From positions 18,554,211 to 18,618,210 of the forward strand of contig CM075104.1 in assembly GCA_037576195.1 (NCBI GenBank): 64,000 bases of DNA. Direction: 5' to 3'. The stretch's first letter is position 1. Each line of letters begins with the position of its first letter. Below are positions 14,896-26,562 of this stretch, piece by piece. A model generated the notes under the pieces. The model searched no databases. It was not told the origin of the DNA and saw nothing but the letters and a program-made list of their open reading frames with translations. The DNA comes from Phytoseiulus persimilis (taxonomy: Eukaryota; Arthropoda; Arachnida; Mesostigmata; Phytoseiidae). The position numbers were made by a program, and so were the translations under genes.

Positions 14896-14908
14896 CCCCC
14901 CCCCCCCC
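14896..14908. repeat. Poly-C tract (13 nt)
   Basis: An uninterrupted run of 13 C, one of five C/G runs of 13 or more in this window. Confidence 0.8.
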
Positions 14909-17900
14909 GCTTGCGTGATGAATGCGCCTGATGCGCACTGACTGTAATTCCGTATGTCCTCAAACATGAAATATGATCATCCGAAATTGAGATCTTGACA
15001 TAAATGGAGGCAACTCGCGCGAGCTGACCCAAATGTGAGCAACTAGAATATTACACGAGCAACTGGATCACCTATCCTTGGAGGGTTATTTGCTCCGCTT
15101 CTGGAGCTGCGAATCTTCTATTGACTCCTCGAAGTTTAACTCATCCCTGATGGACATTTCGATAGATAGGACAGCGAGGTTCGTCAACCGTTTCCGTGGC
15201 CGGCCAAGGACCAGTACGTCTCAAAATATAGCAATCAGTCCTTCCTTTTATCCGCGATGTTTCATCCTTATCGAGAGTCGGCCCTCAGGGTTGGTGCTCC
15301 GAGAAGGTTACCGACTGGGCCATTCTCATGACCGAATTCGGAGATTTGACCCAAACTCGAAAGGAACATTCGAAAAACTGAGAACATTGCTGAACCCCAT
15401 CCGGATGTTTTCCTGTCCATCTTTATCCTCCCTTCAGAGGAATCGTCAACCATAAGGATCGCTCCATCCTTCGAAAGTATAAAGAAATCCGAGTGTTCGG
15501 CCGACGGTCGCGACCTCAGGAGCTGGTACCTTACCATAGCCGGGTTGTACGCGGTGACAGCCACGTTAGTACAATGTCCTGGCAGCGCAACGTTCGAGAG
15601 TCGAGATACTGAGCAACAAACTAGTTCGTTGTCACCGCATTTTCGCATCGGACTCGGAGAGACATCTGTAGGGTCGACTTCCTGGAAGCGATCAGTTCCA
15701 CGGGTGAGACCCAATGCGCATCCTACGAAGAGGAGCCCTCGTGGTGGCTGGGAAGCCTACGAGAAGACCAGAAGAGTAACCAATCATCGTATCGATGCCA
15801 GTGCGTCGACGTATGTCTCTCTCGAAAAAGATGATATGATGGATAATGGTCGCGCTCAGGAAACACAAGCCACATCCGGAAAAAAAAGAAGAATCGTCCG
15901 GGAAGAAACTTTCCGATGACGAACAAGATGATTCTGTTTTTCCTCTCAATCTATCAACGGGAGCCTCTCGGTCATACCGACCGAGCGCCCTGGATCGGCC
16001 CACCGGCTGTTTCAACCTTCTCGTCGCAGGCCAGGAACTCCCATCCACAGTTCGGTCTAATGCCTGAAACTCGAACACGCGATTCTGGAGATTCTTGAGA
16101 ATAACCACTGGACTGACGGAGCTTCAGTGAGGATGATCGCACCCCGATTGTATTCCCTTACGCACGAGCGTCGGAGCGGTGCCGAGCTCTCGGAGGAGGA
16201 AACGAACAATCCCGGATGTTTGCCTCGCGATGCCTACCCGGGACTTAACTAAATAGCAACGCTTCTCTCCATTCTGCTTGGGGCGTGGCTAACCCCTCCG
16301 TGGGATGAGACCCGGGAAGCCACAAAGGAGTAGTGGTATAGCTGTTTCCCAGGGCCCTTCTTAGTCGGGAATCGCAGCTTCGTACGTCTCGGGTATCAGA
16401 GGGAGAAGTTGGCCCGTTTCCCTGCAGAAGGCAGCCCGCAACGGTGTTTCCATGAGTTTTCTCCCCCAGACGATACGGCTCCGCGGAAGTGTTGAAACAC
16501 TCTTTATCCACTAACCGCCCTCAACTGTACCCGACAAACTTTCCTTCATCCGAGACAAGATACAGGAAGGAATTTCTCAGCGGGGAAAGGGAGAAAAAAA
16601 TAGAATTTCCATGGCTCAACTGTACGCAGGGCCTCTTCTGCTCCGGATGCCCCGAGCGACGGATCGGCGTTTTAAATAAGACCATGTCCTCGCGAGTTGC
16701 CCTCACTTCAATCTAAACCCGAGAGGCACTGTCTCCCTGCGTTCCGAGACACGCACATCGAATCCCAGGAACCACATCGTGCAAACGCAGCAAGTCGTCC
16801 GTTAGCTGTCGCTCGGCTTCTCTCCGAGTTAGATTGTGGCTCCTGTGGCAGCGAATGCCGGACCTAGTTATTGCTTTTCTGGAGGTTGAATCCTTCCGTC
16901 CGCCCCTCCGTGAAATTCTCTAGGACGTGGAAGGTAGCAGTCGCGTATTGTAGAAGCTTAGTCAGCTATGCGGCAGCCATGCCGTATGTCAGAGATTGTT
17001 GCGGGGCTGTTTTTCTTCCGAATCGAGGGGCGCACCTCGAGATGTAAAGCGATGAAGTCCGTGAAACATTCCGGGGATATGAGAGCAGCAACTTCGACAC
17101 GGCATCATTCCAGCAAGGCTTCATCGAGCCGATTCCGCATGCAAGTCACGTAGCTTGTAGACGTTTGAGGTTTCGGAATGTTTATTCTGTCATGTACCCT
17201 GCGAACCAATCAGGATAAGCGTCGTCCTCTCGAACCATTGGCAAAGGCTTCGTTCCGGACGGCGGTTCCGAGGTACTCTTGCCTTCTCAGCGATTCGCGG
17301 AAGTTGCGAGCGACAAGCGGAGCCCAGTCGTGGGAATCCATGTTTCCGCTGAAGTTGCGTCTTTCGAAAGTGTTTCGCTCTATTGAGGATGAGTTTCAAC
17401 CGCGGGAATCCGAATTCATTTTCCGTGTGGCTCGTGTTATGACTCAAGCTGACCTGATCGTTATGGACCGCTCAAGTCTCACACTCGACGATGCATGCGC
17501 AGAATTGATCGCGTTAATGACAATTCTAGTGAAGAGGAACGAGTATATTAAACGGGTAATGAACTCGGAGTCTCCCTTACGCTGGGAGCATCAGCTTGGT
17601 CGCCGATTCCGATTCCTGCTAACCAGAGGAGAGTTCGATGACTCGGCAAGCGAAGCGACTGGGAAATGTCCTCAGCCTACACTAGCTACTTTGAACGATG
17701 ATTGATCAGGGAATTCTATCGGGCCCTCGGTCGCCCACCAGGCTGGAGAGTGCCACGTTGTGCGTTGCTTGCCATCTTATGCTCTCGGTTTCTCTCTATT
17801 CTGTTCATGAAAAAGAATAAACATCAGCTCCGATCCCCGGAATCATCTGAGGAAGGGCCACACCTCTTCTCGAAACTTCGAGACCAGGTCGCAGCAGTAT

Positions 17901-19264
17901 GAGCGACAGCGCGAAATCGTTCACTGCAATCCGGTCACCGAATCGGGAATCGGCAGCCGACTCGCTGTTCCGGGGTGTGGCCCGCGGGACGGGCTATGAA
18001 CTCGCGACCTCTGAAGCGCCCAACGAAGGCCCCGCTGCAGGCCCCTGACTGGAGTCCGGCCCCAGGGAGACCGGCGGCTCTTTGGATCAACCCAAAAGTT
18101 CAGGAAACCATCCGACATCTCTCATTCACGGTCTCTTCCAGGGCATCCGTGGGACCGGTGCGGACATGCGGAAGCATCCTTCGAGAGTGGCACTATATGT
18201 TTTCTCGCGAGAACTGAAGTCGATATGACGATGTCTGCATGTTACCTACACGGAGTGCCTGCCATCAGTTTTGAGGGAAGCCCACGGCTCGATCGTCAGC
18301 ACCCCATTTTTCACTTCCTCGAAACCAAAATGTTTCATTCCGAAGCGTTCCGATATAAATCATAGGCCTCGAGCGGAGAGTGCTCACATGGGGAGAGCTG
18401 GAAGAAGAACGTCGCGCGATTTCGATATGATGAGAGACTCATGAATTATTGAGCGCTGCATTCTGTCCTCGACCAACAATCTCCAACAGCAGGTGAGTCT
18501 TTTCTCAGTCTGTTTGACGGTGAGCCTTATGCGCCTCGAAGTTGGCTCGAGCTTGTTTAGCGGGATTCGGTCCTTTCTCGATCCAGGTCCCCGTTCGTCC
18601 CGCAGGCGGGGAGCTTCGGGTTCTTTGAGGGGATAGGGTTCCCGCCTTCTTTCACCATTCCTGATGATCACAGTCCGTGAGACGCTCCCATATGTCCCTT
18701 CGATATATTGTGCAGAAGGAGACTAACTGATATTCGTTTGCGTTCGAGAGTATATATCTTGGCACGCCATCGACATCGAAGTTTTCCCGCCGGTTTCAAA
18801 TCTAGTGTGTGCCTGCACAATGATCCGTGAATAACGCATTTTGTTTTGAACGTTGCTTTGAGTCACGCACATCGCGGAACACCGTCATTGAAATGCAACA
18901 TTCAATAACAGACTTCCCAAGCTTTCGGTACATCTCCCAGGGAGCATCTCTCGGCGGAAATTCCATGAACAAATCCAGTTTGAACATTCATCATTCCGGG
19001 ATCGGACTTTGACATATTGCCGTTCCCTACTGGCCAGAGCACGTAGCAGGACGGTGGTCATCGGATGCTTGACACGCGGCATCTGATCCCAAACAATGTT
19101 CTCTCGTTGCAGTTTGCGAAGGAGAGGTGCATGCTCCGAGTTCACATTCTCTCTTGGGAAAAGAGCCGTGACCGACTTTCCCGACGAACCTGATCAGAAA
19201 GGCTTTGGGAACCAAGCACCGACCACACTGAAATTTTCTCATCAGTGGCTCGTCGTATTTGTCT

Positions 19265-19280
19265 CCCCCCCCCCCCCCCC
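19265..19280. repeat. Poly-C tract (16 nt)
   Basis: An uninterrupted run of 16 C, the longest homopolymer seen in the window. The flanks differ from those of the other C/G runs. Confidence 0.8.
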
Positions 19281-19989
19281 GAACGGGAAGGCCTGGAGCA
19301 AATTTGAGAAGGTCGATTCCTGGTGCCTGGGAATTGGGAGGAGTTCCGACAAGCAAGCACAGATCGAACAGCTTCCCAAGCTTATAGACCAGTGTTTCTG
19401 TAGCAAAATCCCATCAGCCCCTACTTTGTCAACCAGAAGCTCTCCATGGCCCACCGCCTAGCGACAAGAGTGAGATGCGCTTTGGGCGCCCCTCAGAAAG
19501 GAAGAAACTTCATCATGGAACTGTAACCCAATATATCACATATGTATATATGAATCTTCCTACATTCTTGAAATGCTCACCTCTTGCTGTTTGCATAAAT
19601 TTTCTATCCGTGGCAAGAGCTTCGTGGGTTTCAGCAACAGATCCCCTCTTTCAGTTATGTCAAATCAGTTTCGCCGCTCGCTCATCAAGAGGTTGGCGGC
19701 GCTGAAGCCACAGGTAGGATGAGAAGACAAGGGTGAGGGATTCGGCTGATCTTGAACCATTTTTCGGGTAAGAGCATTCCATGTCTTCGATTGGCCATTC
19801 GAATGCACCTCTAGCTCCGAACAAAGTCATCAAGGGGTAACGAGCAGATCGTGGAAGTCACTGAATCGATGAAGGAAATCGCCAATGGATTACGTCAGAG
19901 GTCCGGAATGACCTCCATAACGCCCCTCGTCACCTTGCACTCTCTCAACCAAGTGAACTGGACGGAGTTCTGCTTGGAAACTTTGTTTT

Positions 19990-21576
19990 TACTGGGCTCG
20001 AAAAATTTGGGGTATCTAAATATCTCAGTGTTGCCGTCCAGCGAGGTTGCCTTCCGCCCTTGAAGTTATGTGTTCAAAGAAATCTGCTCGTCGGAAATAT
20101 CTGCAAGGTAGCTGACATAGGCTTCGGCTTCCATGGTGCGCAGGAGAGCGTTTCTTCTCCCCCTCTGAGACACTCCGATAGTGCTCAACGTCGAGAAGCT
20201 CGTTGAGCCTGCGCAAGCAGTTTCCTTTCGACAACCATCCGAGCTCAGTATGGAGCAGGAGACGAACATGATCAGTATCGTGTGCCAGACAGAATTGCTC
20301 GAACAGACGTTCAAGGTTTGGTCTGAGCTCGACTGCGCATACGCATTGATCACTGACTCAGTGGCGTACCCAGAAGGGGCCAAGCAGGCCCTGGTCCCCT
20401 CGAAACTCTTCGATAATATTGGGGAGAATGTATCAAAATCTACGTTGATGGAAGGAATGATTCGTCAAAGACTCTTCCGGGCTCAATCTGAGCATTCCGG
20501 GAAAAAGAACGGGGGGAAAGAGTTGAACCTCGTCCCTGAAATCGCTCCAACAGATAGCCGATGTCACTGATGATCTATGGCGAGGGCGGCGTCTGCCTCC
20601 GACCATCCGATCTCATGCTTTCGTTAGTTCGAAATTTTGAGTGTTATCCGGAAAATCTTCACAGGTGTGGAAAACATGTTGATTTCGTCATGAGAAACTC
20701 GCCCCTCCCCCTTCCCCCAAAAATAAAAGCTGAGTACGCTCCTGCACAGATTGATGATGCCCTGCAAAAAAGGAGAGAGATGTTTAGCTGCCAATTCCTC
20801 TCCGTGAATTTATTGATGCATGATCATAATATCGGAACATTGTTCTTTCATCAGTCTCAGACAGCTACTCCGTTTCCCAATCATAGCAGACGCTACATCA
20901 GCTGTGCAAGACTTGATGTTTTTCATCGAAATCCCCCGCATCCTGTGGTAATGCGTTCCGCAGTAGTGCTCGTTTCCAGAGGCTCACAGAGCAGCATTCC
21001 CGCTTCCAGGTCTCCTACATCTATGTATCAGAGAAGGGCCAAGAGGAAAGATTCGCTGTCACGAATGCTGGAGACGTCCACTCGAAGCGAGAAGGAGCGC
21101 GATCGAAGAAGCTCCTCGCACACTTGAATTCCTACGTCTGTCCCATATCGTCGATCCTCCTGAACACAGTGACGATGCTGAGAGGCAGATATCCGTATCA
21201 TCAGTTTTGAGAATCATTTGTAGGAATTTCGATATCGCTGCTTGCTTCACCAAGCACTTCCCACATGAATGACTATTTCCAGTTTTCGCCATAAGCAGCC
21301 GAATCTCATAGCTAGCTTCTTGAACCCAGTCGGCAGCCGCGTTCGATGATGTGAACATCGCGCTGAATCTGCGTTCCAGCTCTTCGAGCTAATCCAGGCT
21401 CTTCAAAGACAGGAATGGGCATATTTTTCGGATATGTTCCTCCAACTGAGCGCTTTCCAGTGTTCCATCCAGGGAACCCTCACGGCAAACCAGACACAGA
21501 GGCGCGAGCTCATCGTTCTCTCTGAGACCGAGCTCAAATTTAAAGACAGCTTCTTCATAAACCTGAACCTTGTTTG
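19990..21576 (-). pseudogene. Decayed hAT-superfamily transposase (ZBED5/FAM200/SCAND3-like)
   Basis: Going down the - strand, successive frames match hAT transposases in order. A BED-type zinc-finger start has CLVC, then H, at about 21570-21402. A TAG stop follows at 21391-21389. Next come a helical segment with EASYEIRLLMAKTGNSHS (about 21330-21260), FRRIDDMGQT (about 21160) and LLCEPLETSTTAER (about 20985). After these are ADVASAMIGKRSS (about 20870), EELAAKHLSPFLQG (about 20780), LLLHTELGWLSKGNCLRRL (about 20270-20210) and YVSYLADISDE (about 20110). These correspond to the known family blocks such as LEASY, PLETTT, DGAxAMIGKRSG, REAL, LLLHTEVRWLSRG and YLADIF. The frame changes several times and stops occur between blocks, so it cannot encode a working enzyme. 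The homology is interrupted at 20359-20744 by another insert. No terminal repeats of the parent element were located. Confidence 0.75.
20359..20744. mobile_element. Short nested hAT-like (MITE-type) insertion
   Basis: This 386-bp piece begins CAGTGGCGTACCCAG and ends CTGAGTACGCTCCTG, which are imperfect inverted copies (12 of 15 positions). It interrupts the transposase relic exactly between two neighbouring homology blocks. The flanking octamers are CACTGACT (20351-20358) and CACAGATT (20745-20752), alike at 6 of 8 positions, as expected for an old hAT 8-bp target duplication. The CAG...CTG ends also suit hAT. It has no transposase coding of its own, so it would be non-autonomous. Confidence 0.6.
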
Positions 21577-21737
21577 TCGCGCTCGCGCCCATTTCGGAGC
21601 CGACCTTTAGGATTGTTCGTATGGGGATCAGCGGGGCGTTAACTGATCTTCGTGGAGTGTCGGGAGTACTCGGAACAAACTCTGCCGCCTTGCATCGCAT
21701 CTAGGAGTTCCTGAACGGATCCAACGACGGCTCTCGG

Positions 21738-22174
21738 AATCGTTGAAAAAATCGGCAGACCTGACCCGAGAGATCGAGGGGCGTGACTTCAAAAATCGAT
21801 TCGAAATCTCTGGGCACCCTGGGGAGATACTCGTCAGTAAGGTGAGTCTCTCAGGATGAGAGATGAATAATTAGCAGACCAAAGACAAGCAGTCATGAGA
21901 TTTGCAGAAGAGCCGCGGAGTCGGACCAAATGCCCACATTACAATCAACAAGGACAAAGACTCCTACATTTCGAGTACACAGTGCTCTTCGGAGATTTCA
22001 TTCCTGGAACTGAATAAATTCTACGATTAGAATCGAATGTCTTCTAGTTTCCACCTTGGAAATGACGCCCTCTCCGAACGGGTGGCGGAGAAAAGAAGGC
22101 GCGCCCCACGAATTTCAGAACGAACACGAACATTCCTGATGATGACGATTAGACTTACCATATGTAGGCAATAA
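21738..22174 (+). pseudogene. Fatty-acid-binding-protein-like (iLBP) pseudogene, two exons
   Basis: The first exon ends at 21841 before gtgagt, encoding GRDFKNRFEISGHPGEIL near its end. The second runs from 21908 (after tttgcag) to TAA 22172-22174, in the same phase. In order and spacing the product resembles the small cytosolic lipid-binding beta-barrel family. Features are a DF start with a following Gly-x-Pro, a THI-like beta strand (AHITINKDKDSY), an EISFLELNKFYD segment like the family's EISFKLGxEFDE, then NRMSSSFHLGNDAL. A TAG at 22028-22030 interrupts the frame right after FYD, and no in-frame ATG was found at the front. The C-terminal strand is cut short. A polyadenylation signal AATAAA overlaps the stop (22170-22175). 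The family call rests on pattern only and the single stop could be recent; an unrelated chance match is possible. Confidence 0.4.
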
Positions 22175-24046
22175 AAGCCGAACTGAATGGTGTGAACCAG
22201 CCCATGCCCAACCGAAGATTCCCCGTGCCCCAAGTTGGGGAAAACTGGTGGAATCATTACATCCTGAAACGGTGAATGCATCCGCCGAAACGGCACCGGT
22301 CTTCGCTGCTAGGTGGGAGTCGGAAGGGACTATTGAACGGAGTTCAAATCGCTCCACAGAAATCAGGAAGTCGACTTCGGACGACTCGACGTAGTGCAAC
22401 TCTTCTCCGATACGATATTGGGAATGAATAAGTGCATGTTCCGTCGTCAATTTGTGTAAGCGTAATTGGCGCTGGGATGCGGACTGCTCTTTCTCCGGAA
22501 TCCTCGGCACCGCGTAGTAGCGAGTATGATTCAGCACAATAAAACCTTCCCCCGTTGTTGACAGTTGAGAGAGGAAGTCCGGCAAACATTTTGACCAAAT
22601 AGGTCTAAGTGGCCATTGTTGACGGAGACTCCCACGGAAGCTTCGTCGACCTCGGAGTCCTGCGGCTGGTGCGGCATTCATCTCGCGGTGCAAACCAAGC
22701 TGGGAATCACGTCCGCTCCAAATGAAGACAGTCAAACACCATCTGGGATTGCATGGTACATGTTTTTCGAGGAAATTTCTCGAGTTGCAGCGTGCGGTTA
22801 GGGAGGGGTTCCCTATTGAATCTCTCACGTTCTTCCCAATATTAAATTCATCCGGACACGGGGAAATAAGCCACTATTGTTGACACTATCATCTAGAACA
22901 TCCAGGATGGGAGACGAATGGATTTTTCATTGAAGAGAGGCCTCGTGTGATTTATGGAGCCGCAAGGAAACGCGTTCTCTTTGCAGTAGTATATAGAAGG
23001 GCAGAGAGCTCCACTCATTCGTTGAGTCGGGACGAGAAAAAGTTTGTTCCAAAATGTTCCACCTCTGTCCGATCGTCTTATTCACGGGTGTGTTACTTTC
23101 TTGAGCCCAGCCATCCCCAGCGTCGATAAAAAATTATCCCCGAATCATGCACAGCAGAGCCTGCACCTGGAACTTGCCGTAAACCATCGACGCCTCGAAC
23201 TGAAAAACGTGTTCGTCACGGAAGTTCAAGCAGTGGCGGCTCTCGACAGCGCAATCATTCCTCAGTTCCACCGGGCGACTCTGCCCGCCTGCCGTCACCG
23301 TGGTTGCCACCAGAAATCTGCACGCTTCAAATATGTTCAGGGAATCAGCGGAGCTTGTGGTTGGAACTTGGGCCTTGCTTCGCTCTCATAGCCAGAAAGC
23401 ACTGAATGGACACACGGAGGAAACGAATTAGCGACGTTCCCATCCTCTGAGTTCCTACTCATGAGTAGTTTCCGGAATAAGAAGCTACAATTGGCGCTGA
23501 TGCCGAATTCTTATCTAACATTTGGAGCCTTCGGAAGTTTCGAATCCAGTTCCACCAGAGGACAGCCTCGTCTGGAGTTGACAGCTGCCAAGCCCTTGGT
23601 GACACGAACCGACCACCGCGAAGGTCGGTCATTGACAAGATCGGAACCTGAATAAAGAAAAGCGCTTGATTGCGTCGAAATCTCCGACACGAGTTCCGCC
23701 CTATAGAGAGATTCGACTCGGATGAAAATGTGCCTCCCAGAGTGTCTGATTACTTACCAGACACGAGTTCGGGTTTCCCATTGTTCAGCGTGATATCAAA
23801 TGACCCTTTTCGAAGATGAACATACTGTGTCTCCCTTCCTCTCCTCTGTCCTCATGATGGTATGAGACTGCCTTCGAAACGGGAATGGAGAATTTCCTTC
23901 CGACAGGGTCTTTGGCTATTGCATCTATGCCAAGATGAGTAGCATTGGGGCGAAGCTCATTGCTATTCAAGAACTGATACTTCTCAATAGGTAGTCAGCG
24001 GACGAACCCGATCCGTTCGCCATGATATGAGCTCGTCAAAAATTAC
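22175..24046. other. Stretch without a confident gene
   Basis: The - strand carries a 237-codon open frame (22115-22828) with no motif I recognise. It also has an exon-like segment at 23134-23317 bounded by a good acceptor. Neither is strong enough to call. Confidence 0.4.
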
Positions 24047-24227
24047 CCTGAAATCCCGCAGGCAGCGAACTTTTTTTTTCTCGGAGAACCACATCAGATG
24101 ACATCGCTTTCTGCCGAGTTTTTCGCCTCATGAGCTCGTTATTCGACAAGTTCGTCATCTGATGAGTTTATCATCTAAGGAGGCGAGAAAATTGAAAGAA
24201 GAGGCTCGTTATCTGCGGGATTTCAGG
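24047..24227. mobile_element. Fold-back, MITE-like element with 15-bp terminal inverted repeats
   Basis: CCTGAAATCCCGCAG at 24047-24061 is repeated perfectly in inverse orientation at 24213-24227, giving a 181-bp unit. Inside it a second perfect inverted pair, CATCAGATGAC at 24092-24102 and its complement at 24154-24164, lets the interior fold further. It has no coding capacity. Small size, terminal inverted repeats and self-complementarity fit a MITE or fold-back element. The flanks show no clear target duplication. Confidence 0.6.
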
Positions 24228-25442
24228 ATGAATGGGATTCATGCGTGTAACGCAGCTGTGACACAGTGATATTGGTCTGGACATTGAGTTCCAATTGCGA
24301 TGCCGGCGGGGGTCTTGAGAACAGAGAGAAATCAGGCTGCAGGCCTCGAAACTTCCGACGAGTTTTGCCGGGTCTGGCTGAGACGGTGGCCTTTGTCAAC
24401 GCATTCGTTCTCATCGTATCATTGAATAAATAAAATATCCAGTTTTGTTGCGAATATTAGTTCTATTGCCGCAAACTCAGAGTGGACGTGTTTGATTTCC
24501 CAACGGAACTTCGAAATCAAAGCTCCTCCTTGTGCACCATCCTTGAAGCGGATCCGGCCGGGTCACGCGACCATGAGTTTGGGTACCCCGCCAGCCTGAT
24601 TCGGATCCGAGGAAGTTGTTTGCGACGCCACGTTAGAGCGGGAACTCGGAAACGGGATATCCTGGGAGCCAGGGCTACAGGTGCCGTTTGGAGCTTGCAC
24701 CTCAAATGAATTCGAGACTGCAAAACCTGCAATGTTGTTTCCAGTGGGAGATATTGGGGACCGGAAAGGACAACGGACCGCACATATGGATAGCGGATCT
24801 TGACAAGGTCAATTTGGCATGTCTCGAGCAGAGTTACGCGAGAACGCATGTTATTCATCCAGATACGACGCCGGTTGGCAACTCAATATCCTTCTTGCGA
24901 AGATTCTCCTTGGCAGGCAGTCCATCAGTGTGCATGGACAGCAGGCGGTTTGCCTCGTACCTCACCTGCAACTGCCGCCGCCGACTCGGCCCCGGCGTGA
25001 CCGCGTGCTTCTCGCTTCTACGAGTTCGAGCATGTCTGTACCTGATCTGGCTTCCAAACCCCACCTCCTCTCCCGCTCAGCTCCCGTCGGCCGTTGCGGT
25101 GTGTTGAAAACGAGCACTCGTATATCAGGAGAATCGGCAACAGGAAGCAATATTGAACTGAATTCACGATGAGAGTGACGAACATCATGGGATGGGACAA
25201 TCGAGAATCGCTCACCGCCGCCATAACAGAATAATAATATTCGGATGACATGTTTATTGAGCGCGAACTCCTTGAAAAACTTTTGCAAGGGAGAAGGTTC
25301 TGACCGCAATGTCTATTAAAAGAGCCCATTCCTGAAAGCGATCTTCTTCGGTGCTCCGGAAAAAGGAGCTCGGGCTCGTATTATCTCGCCGTCAGATGAT
25401 CGGACCAGAGGAACAGAGCACTGGTTGTCAGGAACAAACCAA
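24228..25442. other. Region downstream of the secreted-protein gene, no confident gene
   Basis: The - strand has exon-like pieces, such as 25309-25220 with KFFKEFALNKHVIRILLFCY ending at gtgagc, but I could not join them into a coherent protein. No polyadenylation signal was assigned to the gene upstream. Confidence 0.35.
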
Positions 25443-26562
25443 TCATTCCTCCGTGTCCGGCTGGAGTTCCATCCATTCTGATAAACAGTGGGTGACGTCC
25501 ACAGTTTTGAACCCCGCACGATCCACCGCTCTCTGTTGCTCCTCGCGATCCCCGTCTCCCACATTGATGAAGAACTCCACGGTGCCTGGAACGAAACGGG
25601 AAGACTGTCCAGCTGGGGTGAGTTCCTACCTCGATCTGGCGAGGCCGCTTAGATCGGAACCGCTTTCTTCGCGAACACTTCCGAGAATCTCGTTATCACC
25701 GTCATGTTTGCAATCCATCGCGAAGAGAAAGCGCTCAACCACATCTCCGTAGGTAGGGCTGACGGCCGAGAAAAAATGAGCTTTCGCTCTGTCGGCTTTC
25801 ACGCCCTTGGAGTCCATGGTTCTCTCGTAGTAGCCGTCTGTCAGGTTGTAGAGTGCACTGCATGGAAGTTGAATTATTGCAAGACAAGCCCCGATAACAG
25901 CGAGCTCAAGTGCGGCTGCCTCTCCGAATAGTTGCGCGTATGTAGCGAATCGGTCAGAATCTCCTCCCGAGGCGGACATGGAAGGCAAGAAGCCGATTTT
26001 GAAGAGCGCTCACATTTGCCGGTATCCGTTCTCCGTCAGCGCCGAATAGAGGAGAGACTCGTTGCTCGGTAGCCGAAGGTTTATCGACTTGCATGGACCG
26101 GAATTCTTGAGCTCCGACGAGTAACTGATGGAGAAGAAGGTCCCCTCCCACTGGAATTCAAAAGTTTCGTCCTTGGGCGACAACCACATAGGGGAGAAGT
26201 CCTCTCGAGATTAGACAACGGGACACGAACTCACACTTGTTATCAGATCGATTCCTTCAGATTGGTTGCTGTCTTTGCACACCTTCTCCATCTCGTCCTT
26301 CGTTGCGTGCATTGCGGTGATCACGAGACCTGAGTCGCAAATAGAAATGAGGAAGGTAACTGGACGGTGGAAGAACGCTATCTCGGAGAAAATAACTGGA
26401 AACTCGAATCTCTGCTAGGGGGTTTCGGTGCTCTGCGGGAACTTCGTCCTCGGACGGATGCGTCGCATGAGAGACGACTTCGCACAGAACGTCGATTCGT
26501 TTGAACTCACTGCAGAACAAGGTCACGATCAGCACCTCGGAAATGTCCACGCTGTATCCCAT
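25443..26562 (-). CDS. Secreted four-cysteine protein, possibly lipocalin-like (194 aa, five exons)
   Basis: I did not recognise this gene from a known orthologue. Five exons on the - strand join in phase: 26562-26511, 26329-26235, 26150-26014, 25857-25700 and 25585-25443 (stop TGA 25445-25443). All introns are GT-AG and short. The product starts MGYSVDISEVLIVTLFCSLV, a signal peptide likely cut after about residue 26. The mature chain has four Cys (residues 35, 69, 144, 181) and three N-glycosylation sequons (39, 79, 99), so it should pass through the secretory pathway. Size, four Cys and alternating hydrophobic stretches (FFSISYS, RFLFAMDC, TVEFFINV) resemble arthropod salivary or haemolymph lipocalins, but there is no clear GxW motif. 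The end of exon 4 was placed at a gtgata donor because only that keeps the frame. Function is unknown. Confidence 0.55.

Larger units (their letters stand above)
6570..19990. other. Long stretch with no recognisable gene
   Basis: Both strands have open frames of up to about 175 codons, but none shows a domain, motif or splice-consistent exon series that I recognise. The longest (17178-17705 +, 10667-11170 -, 8085-8609 -) are within what chance allows in sequence of balanced base composition. Homopolymer tracts and one possible retroposon tail are listed separately. Confidence 0.5.

Noticed and set aside
17178-17705. 175-codon open frame on +
   Set aside because: No domain, signal peptide or splice context; about one such frame is expected by chance in a window of this size.
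20561-21127. 188-codon open frame on +
   Set aside because: Antisense to the hAT transposase relic, which explains the sequence better.
22159-22263. Exon-like segment on the - strand with VGHGLVHTIQFG, resembling a damaged HExxH zinc-peptidase motif (M1 or M13)
   Set aside because: It lies antisense to the FABP-like frame, and the downstream blocks that first seemed to fit an aminopeptidase match hAT transposase much better, in order and wording.
22115-22828. 237-codon open frame on the - strand, the longest unexplained frame
   Set aside because: No motif, no convincing splice structure, and part is antisense to the FABP-like pseudogene. A frame this long is only mildly unlikely by chance in 64 kb.
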